Shown piece by piece: positions 7,986 to 16,029 of a stretch of 38,782 nt of DNA. The notes under the pieces were generated by a model. It did not search any database. It worked only from the letters and a program-made list of their open reading frames with translations, and had not been told where the DNA came from. The position numbers were made by a program, and so were the translations under genes. This DNA comes from VFBF01 sp964530695 (GTDB taxonomy: Bacteria > Pseudomonadota > Alphaproteobacteria > Caulobacterales > Aquidulcibacteraceae). The DNA lies in contig CAZGYQ010000021.1 in the NCBI GenBank assembly GCA_964530695.1, positions 1 through 38,782 of the forward strand, read 5' to 3'. Position 1 is the stretch's first letter, and every line of letters starts with the position of its first letter.

Positions 7986-8265
7986 GAAGCGAGACCGGCC
8001 ACCACGCCTTTGGCGTTCGCTGGCTGTGTCCGTCGCCATGGGCGCCGGGCTGGGCTTGATTGCGGCACTTATTTTTGCGCCGCCGCTATTTTCGTCGATG
8101 TCGAACCCCACCTGCTGCGACTTCGATCCAATTCCGCAGGGGTTCGATGCCGCCTTGAGCGCCGCGCCAGTCGCGACTGTTCTTGGAATGGGCGCTGGCC
8201 TGGCGTGGTGGATCGTTGCTCAGGCATCTCGACTGGTTGTGAAGCTAGTCAGAAAAATCGGCTAA
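7975..8265 (+). CDS. small two-helix membrane protein, hypothetical
   Basis: This is a 96-residue protein with two predicted transmembrane segments, about residues 14-38 (SLAVSVAMGAGLGLIAALIF) and 63-88 (VATVLGMGAGLAWWIVAQAS). A short periplasmic loop between them contains a CC pair (NPTCCDFDP). The ATG at 7975 lies inside the end of thrB and overlaps it by 11 bases, so translation is probably coupled. I recognise no family. Its GC content is slightly lower than that of thrB. Confidence 0.6.
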   Translation: MGGEKRDRPPRLWRSLAVSVAMGAGLGLIAALIFAPPLFSSMSNPTCCDFDPIPQGFDAALSAAPVATVLGMGAGLAWWIVAQASRLVVKLVRKIG

Positions 8266-8293
8266 CGGACCTGCCAGTCTCGATATCAGCTAA

Positions 8294-8391
8294 GCAGGAC
8301 CGCGCACCTCCCGGTGCGCAGCGGAGCGAACGACCGGACGCCGGCGTTTGAATTCAACAACGGATGCGCACCGGGAGGTGCGCGGTCCTGC
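8294..8391. repeat. REP hairpin pair with AGGAC head and a different stem
   Basis: The left unit (8294-8320) is GCAGGAC followed by the hairpin CGCGCACCTCCCGGTGCGC. The right unit (8365-8391) is its reverse complement. The head and the CGC start of the stem equal those of the RAYT-flanking REP, but the stem is ACC/GGT instead of GTCT/AGAC. The pair fills most of the gap 8266-8436 between two convergent genes. Confidence 0.85.
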
Positions 8392-8436
8392 TCTCCGACT
8401 ACTGCACTTAATAGAATAAATTCTTCCGCCGCTCTT

Positions 8437-9015
8437 TCAGTCCTCGAACACCACGTCCGCGTAAATCTCCGCCATCGGCAGATCGATACCGAGGCCAGAC
8501 AGCGGCAGCGCTTCGCTCAGACCTTCGATCTCGCGCGTGGTCCACGCATCGTTGGCAGCGCGGCTGTAGAGCCAGACACGGTGCGCCTCCTGATCGAGCA
8601 GCGCCACATGCTTCACCGTCGCCAGCCCCTGATACTCCTGCACCTTGGTGGAGCGGTCGAGGTTGGCCGTGCTTGGCGACAGGACTTCAAACACCACCGT
8701 CGGCGTCCTGGAGAACAGCCCCTTGGGGTCGCGCGGACCGCAATCGACGAGGACATCCGCCCGCCTGACCCGCCTGTCCTTCATAGTCTTGATGGCCTGA
8801 TCGGCGGTACGCGGCGCGCAAGGGCCGCCGCGAAGGCGCGGGACGAGTGCGGCGATGAGGTTGACCACGATCTGGTCATGCCGGTCGGTCGTGCCCGTCA
8901 TCATCTCGACGGGAAAACCGTCCACGAATTCCCACGTCTCATCGGCGCGCTCGGGCGCGAGGCACCAGTCCAGAAACTCGTCGGCGGTCATGCGCTGCAT
9001 GGCGGCGTCAGTCAT
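8437..9015 (-). CDS. Uma2-family PD-(D/E)XK nuclease-fold protein
   Basis: The 192-residue protein belongs to the Uma2 (DUF820) family of restriction-endonuclease-fold proteins. The core is RRADVLVDCG (Asp87), PTVVFEVLSPST (Glu110) and STKVQEYQ (Lys124), matching the PD...ExV...K arrangement. The N-terminal MTADEFLDW and the segment DRHDQIVVNLIAAL are also typical. The cellular role of Uma2 proteins is unsettled and they are often acquired genes. It stands alone on the minus strand, convergent with thrB and its partner. Confidence 0.88.
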   Translation of the reverse strand: MTDAAMQRMTADEFLDWCLAPERADETWEFVDGFPVEMMTGTTDRHDQIVVNLIAALVPRLRGGPCAPRTADQAIKTMKDRRVRRADVLVDCGPRDPKGLFSRTPTVVFEVLSPSTANLDRSTKVQEYQGLATVKHVALLDQEAHRVWLYSRAANDAWTTREIEGLSEALPLSGLGIDLPMAEIYADVVFED

Positions 9016-9058
9016 TCTCGTCTCCCAGCCGCCGCATATTACCTCATATTTCGGGCGC

Positions 9059-10261
9059 TCAATAGAGCAGATGTTTCCGCCGCTCGTTTACCCACGCCTG
9101 CTCGTCCGGCGCGGTGATGGCGTCGAGATCATCCGCCGTCGTCGCGGGATCATCCACCCACTCGCGCAGCAGCGGCCCACCGTTGATGACGTCGATGGCG
9201 AGCTTGCCGAGTTCGTACTCGTAGGGAAAATCGCGCCAGAGATCGTAGGCGGGATAGAGGCGCCGGATCGCCTTGAAGCCGAGCGCCTGCACGCGCCACG
9301 GCTTGAAAGCTTCGTGGTCATAGCTCGGATCTTCCACGTGGATCTGCACGCCGCTGCAGAGTTGCTTCACATGCTTGTGGAAGGTCGGCTCGAACCAGCA
9401 GTCGCGCAGGCGGCATCCGTTGAGCCATTGCGGCGCGAACGCGCGCATCTCTGCGATCACCGCGCGCGCGTCGATGTCCGGCGCGCCGAACAGTTCGAGC
9501 GGTCGCGTCGTGCCGCGTCCTTCCGAAAGCGTCGCGCCCTCGAGCATCACCGTGCCCGCATACGCGCGCGCCATGAACACGTTCGGCGCATTGGGGCTCG
9601 GGTTGATCCAGGTGCGTTCGCCGAGCGGCCAGCCGTAGCCGGGCGCCGCGTCGGGCTTCCAGCCTTCCATCTCGATGACGCGGTATTTCACCTTCAGCTT
9701 GAAGTGATCGATGAACCACAGGCCGAGTTCGCCGAGCGTCAGCCCGTGGCGCATCGGCATCGGCCCCGCGCCGACGAAGCTCTCCCACCCGCTGCGCAAC
9801 GTGAGCCCTTCCACGGGCCGCCCCGCGGGATTGGGCCGGTCGAGCACCCAGACTTCCTTGCCGTCCTTCGCCGCCGCTTCGAGCATGTAGAGCAGCGTCG
9901 TGATGAACGTGTAGATGCGGCAGCCGAGATCCTGCATGTCGATCAGCACGACATCGAACGTGCCCATCATCTGGCCGGTGGGGCGCCTGCCCTCGCCGTA
10001 GAGACTGAACACCGGCACGCCGTGGACCGGATCGGTGAAATCGGCGCTTTCCACCATGTTGTCCTGCTTGTCGCCGCGCATGCCGTGCTGCGGGCCGAAC
10101 GCGGCGGTGACGCGGATGTCCTTGCACGCGGCCAACGCATCGAGCGCGTGAGTGAGATCCTGCGTGACGGACGCCGGATGCGCGAGCAGCGCCACGCGCT
10201 TGCCGGCGAGCGGCGCGCGCAGGGCGGGATCGGCGAGGAGACGGTCGAGGCCGAATTTCAT
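9059..10261 (-). CDS. DUF1343 protein, NamZ-like exo-beta-N-acetylmuramidase
   Basis: This 400-residue protein belongs to the DUF1343 family, whose characterised Bacillus member NamZ removes N-acetylmuramic acid from the non-reducing end of peptidoglycan fragments. Family motifs include AFGPQHGMRGDKQDNM, PVFSLYGEGRRPT, VVLIDMQDLGCRIYTFI, WVLDRPNPAGRP and INPSPNAPNVFMARAYAG. The ATG at 10261 overlaps the stop of the DOMON-like gene (10258), so the two are translationally coupled. No signal peptide is visible from this start, unlike many exported family members. A cytoplasmic role in wall recycling is therefore likely. The enzymatic assignment is by family only. Confidence 0.88.
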   Translation of the reverse strand: MKFGLDRLLADPALRAPLAGKRVALLAHPASVTQDLTHALDALAACKDIRVTAAFGPQHGMRGDKQDNMVESADFTDPVHGVPVFSLYGEGRRPTGQMMGTFDVVLIDMQDLGCRIYTFITTLLYMLEAAAKDGKEVWVLDRPNPAGRPVEGLTLRSGWESFVGAGPMPMRHGLTLGELGLWFIDHFKLKVKYRVIEMEGWKPDAAPGYGWPLGERTWINPSPNAPNVFMARAYAGTVMLEGATLSEGRGTTRPLELFGAPDIDARAVIAEMRAFAPQWLNGCRLRDCWFEPTFHKHVKQLCSGVQIHVEDPSYDHEAFKPWRVQALGFKAIRRLYPAYDLWRDFPYEYELGKLAIDVINGGPLLREWVDDPATTADDLDAITAPDEQAWVNERRKHLLY

Positions 10262-10788
10262 GGGATGTCCGTTGCAGTGATATCGAGAACAAAGCCGTCG
10301 GCGTGATGGAAGTCCGGCCGCCCCGGCGGATGCGTGAGCGCCCAGTAGGAGACGGCGCCGTCCGTTTCCTCGATCACCGCCGTGAGGCCGAGGCGGCCGG
10401 TGATTTCGTCCGGCACGTCGAGTTCGACGGAGAGTTCGAGGCGGTCTTCGGCCGCGCGCACCTCGATGCGCGGCGAACTGAAATTGTCGGCGTTGCGCAT
10501 GCCGGCGCGATAGCCGTCGAAGCTGTAGGCCGCCCATTGCGTCGACGGCGCGAAATTGAACTCGTGATAGCCGGCGCCGTCGCTGACGAACGCCTCGAAG
10601 CAGGTGTGGCGCCAGAGTTCATCAGCGCGCTCGGGCGCCGCGACTGGCGCCAGCCGCAGCGCGCCGATGTCCCCACGCACCTCATAACGCAGCGCCAGCA
10701 CGCCCGCGCGCGGTCGCGCAACCTCCACGTCGATGCCGGCCACCGCCGCGCAACGGGAGTCCGGGTGCAGTTTCAGGGCGTGGCGCAT
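10258..10788 (-). CDS. DOMON-like domain protein coupled to the NamZ-like gene
   Basis: The 176-residue protein resembles the DOMON-like family found next to DUF1343 or cell-wall genes in Alphaproteobacteria. Typical features are a beta-rich fold with GALRLAPVAAPERADELWRH near residue 45, then FEAFVSDGAGYHEFNFAPST, WAAYSFDGYRAGMRN and a C-terminal SYWALTHPPGRPDFHHADGF. No signal peptide is present. The ATG at 10788 is preceded by AGGAAG at a good distance. A TTG at 10809 is possible but weaker. Its stop overlaps the next start by four bases. The segment TRPGRPDFHHADGF with adjacent histidines could bind a ligand or metal; this is inference. Confidence 0.8.
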   Translation of the reverse strand: MRHALKLHPDSRCAAVAGIDVEVARPRAGVLALRYEVRGDIGALRLAPVAAPERADELWRHTCFEAFVSDGAGYHEFNFAPSTQWAAYSFDGYRAGMRNADNFSSPRIEVRAAEDRLELSVELDVPDEITGRLGLTAVIEETDGAVSYWALTHPPGRPDFHHADGFVLDITATDIP

Positions 10789-10900
10789 CGCTGCTTCCTG
10801 CTGGGACAAGGCTTAAGATTGCGTACAGCGTGTCGGGCGCGCGACCAACCGGGCGATGCCCCCTTTCCCTCGCCCGCGCCGCCTGCGCTATACGCGCTCC

Positions 10901-11338
10901 ATGACACACCGAATCGAAATCTGGACGGACGGCGCCTGCAGCGGAAACCCCGGCCCGGGCGGCTGGGGCGCGGTCATGAAACTGCCCGACGGCGAAGTGG
11001 AGCTGTCGGGCGGCGAGAGCCCCACCACCAACAACCGCATGGAGCTCATGGGCGCGATTTCGGCGCTCGAATACCTGCCCGACGGCGCGGCCGCCACGCT
11101 GCACACCGACAGCCAGTACGTGAAGAACGGGCTGACGCAGTGGATCCACGGCTGGAAGAAGAACGGCTGGCGCACGGCCTCGCGGGAGCCGGTGAAGAAC
11201 GTCGATCTCTGGCAGCGCCTCGATGCGGCGGCGGGCAAGCACAGGATCGAATGGAAATGGGTGCGCGGCCACAACGGCGACCCGATGAACGAGCGCGCCG
11301 ATGGTCTCGCACGCGCGGCGATACGGGCTTTGCGTTAA
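10901..11338 (+). CDS. rnhA: ribonuclease HI
   Basis: This 145-residue enzyme cleaves the RNA strand of RNA-DNA hybrids. All four acidic residues and the histidine are present: Asp in IWTDGACSGNPGPGGWG, Glu in NNRMELMGAI, Asp in LHTDSQYVKNG, and His and Asp in WVRGHNGDPMNERAD. The basic handle segment WIHGWKKNGWRTA is also typical of proteobacterial RNase HI. The ATG at 10901 puts the first catalytic Asp at residue 9-10, as expected. The gene ends tail to tail with the TraB/GumN gene, sharing four bases (TTAA). Confidence 0.97.
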   Translation: MTHRIEIWTDGACSGNPGPGGWGAVMKLPDGEVELSGGESPTTNNRMELMGAISALEYLPDGAAATLHTDSQYVKNGLTQWIHGWKKNGWRTASREPVKNVDLWQRLDAAAGKHRIEWKWVRGHNGDPMNERADGLARAAIRALR

Positions 11339-12210
11339 GGTCCCTCGACGTCGTAGCCCTTCGCGCGCAGCAGCGCCGGCACGCCGCCCGGCCCGGTGAG
11401 ATGCGCCGTGCCGACGGCGATGAAGACGCGCCCCTTGCCGGCCATCATGCGATCGATCTCCGCCGTCCACGCCGCGTTGCGCCTGTGGATGAGCGCATCC
11501 GCGACCTCCGGCCCCGCCTCGTCGATCTGCCGCTGCAGCAGCCTTCCCAGTTCGTCGACGCGCCCATTCGCCCACAGCCGGTCCATCTCGTCGGTGGTGT
11601 CGGCCTCCTCCTCGATCTGGCGCAGGGTGGCGAGGAGGAAGCGCTTTTCCGCCCCGGGCGGCAGGTCGGCGAAGATGTGCATCTGCAGCGCGGCGCTCTC
11701 GAAATACGCGGTCTTCTTGCCGCGGCGCGCGGCGTCGGCCTCGAGCGCCGTCTCGACGCCGGAATCGGGATCGGCCCCCTGCCTGGTCAGCAGCGCGAGC
11801 GACAGCTGCAGCGCCGCGATCCACGGCCGCGCCGGCTCGAGCGAGGCGGGCTCGACGCCCACGGACTTCGCGACGCGCGCGAAGCGGGCCTGCTCCTCGG
11901 CCGTGAGCAGCGACGACAGCGTCACCCCCGGCGGATTGGCGCCGAGCCGGCCCACGAGTTCGCCGATCTCCGCGGCGGCGGCCTCGTCGGTGCGCGCCTC
12001 GAACCAGACGACCTCTGCGGCGTTGAAGGCCGCATCGATGCGCGCCGTGCGCCACTGCACCCCGCGCGGCAGGACGTGGACCGTGCCCAGAAGCCAGATC
12101 TCGCTGTCGGCGTCGCTCAGGCGCCAGAGCGCCGGGCCGGACGACCGCGGCGCGCAGGCGGCCAGCAGCACGGTCGCGACGATGGCGGCGCAGAAAGTCG
12201 GGAGCTTCAT
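11335..12210 (-). CDS. TraB/GumN-family lipoprotein
   Basis: The 291-residue protein is an exported TraB/GumN-type protein, a family with a metalloprotease-like (Tiki-related) fold. A type II signal peptide ends in LLAAC (Cys19). The two conserved motifs are present: the N-terminal IWLLGTVHVLPRGV, and near the C-terminus VFIAVGTAHLTGPGGVPALL with the GxxH signature. A Glu in EVVWFEARTDE follows the first motif as usual. Substrate is unknown. The ATG at 12210 gives the lipobox; a longer in-frame extension upstream would run into the tRNA. Confidence 0.9.
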   Translation of the reverse strand: MKLPTFCAAIVATVLLAACAPRSSGPALWRLSDADSEIWLLGTVHVLPRGVQWRTARIDAAFNAAEVVWFEARTDEAAAAEIGELVGRLGANPPGVTLSSLLTAEEQARFARVAKSVGVEPASLEPARPWIAALQLSLALLTRQGADPDSGVETALEADAARRGKKTAYFESAALQMHIFADLPPGAEKRFLLATLRQIEEEADTTDEMDRLWANGRVDELGRLLQRQIDEAGPEVADALIHRRNAAWTAEIDRMMAGKGRVFIAVGTAHLTGPGGVPALLRAKGYDVEGP

Positions 12211-12288
12211 CGCTCCACCATGCCGGGAGATTGCCCGCGCCGCCAGATTGCGCCGGCCCGCGCCCTCCGGTAGAAAGCGCCCCTTCCC

Positions 12289-12365
<77 letters not shown>

Positions 12366-13329
12366 TGAAATCAATGAGACGGCGCCGCGCCACTGGATCG
12401 GTCAGTTCGGCGCGGGCGCCGCGCCTTCGCCTGTCGCGCCTCGGTTCGCGCCAGCCGCCGGGCCGTCGTTCGCCGACGAGGCCGGCGAGATCGCGCAGCT
12501 GCGCCGCGAGAATGAGCGGCTGCGGATGGAGCGCGACATATTGAAAAAAGGCGGCGCTGATCCTGGGAGGTCAAAAGAGAGGCCTTCCGCATCATCGAAG
12601 ATGACCTGCGCCTATTTTTTCCGGTCGCTGCCCTCTGCAACAGTCTCGGGGCGGAGAATAGGCTTGGAAGCCGCTATTCGCCGCGCTCATGGCCGGCTTG
12701 CCGGAAAGTCCCGCATCGAGCGTTGCTGCACGCCCATGGGCTTCGGGCGCGGTCGATCGCGAACGCCGAGCGCGCACCACCGACAGCGATCACACCCTGC
12801 CGGTCGCGCCCAATCTGCTGCAACGCAACTTCTCCGCGCCCGCGTCGAACGCGGTCTGGGTCGCCGACATCACTTGCGTGCACACTGCAGAGGGCTGGCT
12901 CCATCTCGCGGCGATCATGAATCTGTGCACCCGGAAAATCGCCGGCTGGGCGATGCGCGAGAGACTTGCACGCGGAGATCGTCATCGCCGCCAGGCTGAT
13001 GGCGGTCCGCCGCCAGAGGCTGGGCCCCGGGGCACATCCATCGCGCGGATCGCGGCGTGCAACATGCTTGCGAAGCTTTCCGGATCGAGCTGGACAAGGT
13101 TGGCGCCGTGGCTTCCATGAGCCGCAGGGCGGTTACCCGCGACAATGCGGCCATGGAAAGCTTCTGGCGCACGCTCGGGACCGAGCGCGCCTGTCGAACA
13201 GAATGCGCCACGAAAGACGAGGCCCGCAGGGACATGTTCGCCTTCATCGAAGGCGTCTGCAATCCACACCGGCTTCACTCTGCACTCGGCGATATCTCAC
13301 CTGCCGAGGCCGAGCGGCGGAACGCGTAG
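12366..13329 (+). pseudogene. decayed IS3-family transposase (OrfA/OrfB remnant)
   Basis: Broken pieces of an IS3-type element lie directly after the tRNA CCA. The end of OrfA is seen as the leucine-zipper segment EIAQLRRENERLRMERDILK (about 12487-12546). OrfB begins as FFPVAALCNSLG near 12614, with an internal deletion before ALLHAHGLRARS (about 12722). It continues in another frame as DSDHTLPVAPNLLQRNF and NAVWVADITCVHTAEGWLHL (first catalytic Asp). After a further frameshift it resumes with HRADRGVQHA (second Asp) and DNAAMESFWRTLGTE (Glu), and ends HRLHSALGDISPAEAERR. Thirty-five residues separate the second Asp and the Glu, the DD35E spacing of the family. At least two frameshifts and one deletion make it inactive. 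Confidence 0.88.
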
Positions 13330-13387
13330 ACCTCGCCGACTTTTTCGAGGGAGGATCACCGCCCGGGCCTCCACGTAGGGCGCCGCT

Positions 13388-14524
13388 TCATCTGCCCAGG
13401 TTCGCTGCGGCGCGCCGCAGCGCAGCGTCCCAATCGGGATTGTAGGTGGAGGTTCCAGAAGTGGCGCGCACCACGTCAGTCGCATAGACATTGGCGAAAT
13501 CGAGCGGGATGCGCAGCGCCGCATCCACAACTTCGGTCATCGTGCCCACCTCCGCGCCTGTGGCGGCGAGCATCTCAAAGCAGAGCCGCGTGCGCGCGCC
13601 CCAGTCGAGCCACATGGCTGACGATGACGAGGTGGAAAACGACGCGCCTTTAAGGTTGTTCTGCCCCAGCCAATGGCCGAATCCCAAGGCGAAAGCCCCA
13701 ACCTCCGCAAGCCGGCTCGGCTCATCGGGCAAGCCGGCGCGATTGAGCGTGATCAGCGTTGGCAAGGTAGGAAAGCGCGATTTCACGGCACTGATATAGG
13801 CCTCCAGGGCCGCCAGCCAGCGCTCACTGGTGTAAAGCGCGCCGTCGCTGGCCGGCGTTTGACGGAACACGTTGCGGAAGCCGGGATCGATTTCATCGAT
13901 CGTGCCCAGGCGATAGGGATTCGTCTCCGCCCCGGGCGTAACGTCGATGAAGATCACATCGGGATTGGCATCGTAACGTGCCGCGACCGCGTCCAGGAAC
14001 GCCATGGCGTGCTGCAGATAAACCGGATCCCAGAACAGCGGAATCTGGGTGTCGCTCAAAGCATGATAAGCGAACTTCGCCCCCGCGTCCCACACCCACT
14101 GCGGCGTCGGACGGGTTGCGGCGGGGTCAGGCCAATAGCCGCTGCTCGACCAGAGGATGCGCAGCGCCACCTTCTTGCCGGCATTGCGCCAGCGGGCGAT
14201 GAAATCGTCCAGTTGCGCCCAGCGCAGATCGCCGCGCCCAGGCTCGAACTCGCTCCAATAGATTTGGAATAGAGCGCCCACGACCGAGGGATTGGCCAGC
14301 ACCCGCGTTTCATCCTCATTGCCGAAATTTGCGTAGAACAAAACGCCGGCCTGCGGGCGCGCCGACGAGGGCGGCGGAGGTGGCGGTGGCGGTGGCGGTG
14401 GAGGCGGAGGTGGCGGTGGCGGTGGCGGTGGAGGCGCTCCTGAACCGCCGCCCCCGCCGCAGGCGGCCAAGGCGCCGGTCACGGCGGCCAACAACGCGCG
14501 TCGGCGGATTTGAGGATCGCTCAT
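13388..14524 (-). CDS. TIM-barrel glycosidase-like lipoprotein with poly-proline linker
   Basis: The 378-residue protein starts with a lipoprotein signal ending in ALAAC (Cys22), then a Gly-rich stretch and about 22 consecutive prolines that form a stiff linker. The catalytic-type domain (from about residue 60) resembles TIM-barrel glycoside hydrolases of the GH42/GH5 kind. Features are FQIYWSEFEPGRGDLRWAQL, a helix AGKKVALRILW, VIFIDVTPGAETNPYR with a candidate acid/base Glu, and FANVYATDVV near the C-terminus. The exact family and substrate are not clear. The ATG at 14524 is chosen because it places a normal signal peptide. It is the last gene of a three-gene minus-strand operon whose products share the Gly-rich N-terminal design. 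The neighbourhood is flanked by transposase remnants. Confidence 0.75.
   Translation of the reverse strand: MSDPQIRRRALLAAVTGALAACGGGGGSGAPPPPPPPPPPPPPPPPPPPPPPSSARPQAGVLFYANFGNEDETRVLANPSVVGALFQIYWSEFEPGRGDLRWAQLDDFIARWRNAGKKVALRILWSSSGYWPDPAATRPTPQWVWDAGAKFAYHALSDTQIPLFWDPVYLQHAMAFLDAVAARYDANPDVIFIDVTPGAETNPYRLGTIDEIDPGFRNVFRQTPASDGALYTSERWLAALEAYISAVKSRFPTLPTLITLNRAGLPDEPSRLAEVGAFALGFGHWLGQNNLKGASFSTSSSSAMWLDWGARTRLCFEMLAATGAEVGTMTEVVDAALRIPLDFANVYATDVVRATSGTSTYNPDWDAALRRAAANLGR
14373..14432. repeat. 30-base tandem repeat coding for the poly-proline linker
   Basis: A 30-base unit built of GGCGGT and GGAGGT triplet pairs is repeated at 14373-14402 and 14403-14432 with no mismatch seen over at least 28 bases. 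On the minus strand it encodes prolines only. Such repeats can change length by slippage without breaking the frame, because the unit is a multiple of three. Confidence 0.8.
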
Positions 14525-14534
14525 CGTGCGTGGC

Positions 14535-15599
14535 TCAGCGCAACACGTTTTCAAGGAACTCGGCCACAGCGTCTTGCGGCGGCGACGTCAGCCATTCTGG
14601 ACCGCCGTGACCGGCGCCGGAGAGATCGCGGCGAATCGCGCAACGCCCAGCGGCGTCCATCGCAGCTTTCAAGAGATCGCTCTGACCTATCGGCACCGTG
14701 CAATCCATCGTGCCGTGCAGGATCATGATGGGCGGGGTGTTGGCGCCGACATATGTGATCGGGTTGGCCGCGCTCACCGCCGCCGAGCATGACGAATCGC
14801 CAACCGTGCAGCCGACCAACCTGCTCTCGGCCGAAGTAGCGGCGCTGTGGTTTGCTGCTCCGGGCGCACAACCCTGCGCCAGCAATTGGGAATCCATTTG
14901 CGAGAAATTGGTGGGACCATACCAATCCACGGCGGCCTGAACGGCGCTCGAAACGCCTGGGTTTCCCAACGACAAGTCTTCAAGCGCGGACACGCCTGCA
15001 CTGGTAGCCGCCAATACCGCAAGGTGTCCGCCGGCTGAACTGCCGAAGGTCGCAAAACGGTCGGGACTGAGATTCAGTCGCCCTGCATTGGCGCGCAGGT
15101 ATCGGATCGCGGCCTTCACATCATGGATCTGCGCCGGGAAGATCGCGCTTCCGCTCAACCGATAGTCGATCGAGGCGACGGCGAAGCCGCGGCACACCAA
15201 CCGGAGCGCCTGGTTGACGTCGGCGCGGGATCCGCTTTGCCAGCCGCCCCCATGAATCCACACCACTGTCGGGAACGGTCCTGCGATGCTGGTCGGCCTG
15301 TAGAGATCCAGCATGTGATCGGCGCCGGAGGCGTAAGCCTCCGTCAGAGGCGATGTCGCCTCCACACAGTTTCGCGCACTTCCTGTGCCTGGGAAGATGT
15401 CCACGCCGGATTGCAGCGCGGGGCACGATGCGGGCGGCGGCAGCGGCGGAGGAGGAGGTGGCGGCGGCGGTGGCGATGGTGGCGATGGTGGTGGCGATGT
15501 AGATGGCGCTTCCGTACCGCCGCCGCCCCCGCACCCAGCCACAAGCGCGACGCAGGAAAGCAAGAGCGCGCGTCGGGACGGCGCCGCGCAGCGCGGCAT
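14535..15599 (-). CDS. alpha/beta hydrolase lipoprotein (carboxylesterase type)
   Basis: The 354-residue exported esterase-like protein has a lipobox ending in LVAGC (Cys23), followed by five glycines and a Pro/Ser-rich linker to about residue 57. The hydrolase domain shows the oxyanion motif HGGGW (116-120), the nucleophile elbow GSSAG (Ser188), an acid residue in ILHGTMDCTVP and the final His in GAGHGGPEW. This is the arrangement of the BD-FAE/hormone-sensitive-lipase-like group. Several Cys pairs (CAPG, VGCTVGDSSCS) suggest disulfides and a periplasmic or surface location. The ATG at 15599 is eight bases after the preceding stop. The downstream glycosidase-like gene starts ten bases further on. 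Likely substrates are acylated polysaccharides, inferred from the neighbour. Confidence 0.85.
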   Translation of the reverse strand: MPRCAAPSRRALLLSCVALVAGCGGGGGTEAPSTSPPPSPPSPPPPPPPPPPLPPPASCPALQSGVDIFPGTGSARNCVEATSPLTEAYASGADHMLDLYRPTSIAGPFPTVVWIHGGGWQSGSRADVNQALRLVCRGFAVASIDYRLSGSAIFPAQIHDVKAAIRYLRANAGRLNLSPDRFATFGSSAGGHLAVLAATSAGVSALEDLSLGNPGVSSAVQAAVDWYGPTNFSQMDSQLLAQGCAPGAANHSAATSAESRLVGCTVGDSSCSAAVSAANPITYVGANTPPIMILHGTMDCTVPIGQSDLLKAAMDAAGRCAIRRDLSGAGHGGPEWLTSPPQDAVAEFLENVLR

Positions 15600-15607
15600 G
15601 CGCGCGT

Positions 15608-15862
15608 TCACGAGGCCACGCCGACGACCAAGGTCCTCGCCGCGCTGATTTGCGGCAACGGTCCGGTCACGATTTGATTGGCGCGTTGAGTGATCGGCGA
15701 GGGGGGCAAGGGCGCTCCGCCGAGCGTCGCGGAAATAGCGGCAAGGCCCGAGAAAATCCCCTTCGACACCATGCGCGACGCCAGTGTTTCGCCGCCCGAG
15801 CCCCCGCCGCCAAAGGCGGCAAGCGCAAGTGCGGCCAGCCATACGCAAAGTGAACGCAACAT
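15608..15862 (-). CDS. small exported protein with lipobox-like signal lacking Cys
   Basis: This is an 84-residue protein with a clear hydrophobic signal MLRSLCVWLAALALAAF followed by GGGGSGG. The position that holds the lipidated Cys in the two downstream genes is Phe here, so it would not be lipidated unless this is a decayed copy. The rest (ITQRANQIVTGPLPQISAA) is not recognisable. A strong Shine-Dalgarno GGGAGG lies just upstream of the ATG at 15862. It is the first gene of the three-gene operon, and transcription probably starts in the 220 bases to its right. Confidence 0.55.
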   Translation of the reverse strand: MLRSLCVWLAALALAAFGGGGSGGETLASRMVSKGIFSGLAAISATLGGAPLPPSPITQRANQIVTGPLPQISAARTLVVGVAS

Positions 15863-16029
15863 TCGAGGCCTCCCTAGGGGCCTTGAACGAACGCGGCGGC
15901 TAATTCCGTCGCCCGAGCCCAGAAATATTACTTCGCCGCGGTCAGCATGCCTGACCTACGCCGCATCGCCATGTCGCCGCGCCGTACCACCGCGCGCGCC
16001 GAACCGCTAGCCAAAAATCCTGCGCCCAT

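Noticed and set aside
10303..12273. Long plus-strand open frame across rnhA and the TraB/GumN gene
   Set aside because: It overlaps genes with clear catalytic motifs in other frames and has an Arg-rich low-complexity composition.
14371..14440. Repeats considered as a CRISPR array
   Set aside because: They are a contiguous tandem proline-coding repeat without spacers.
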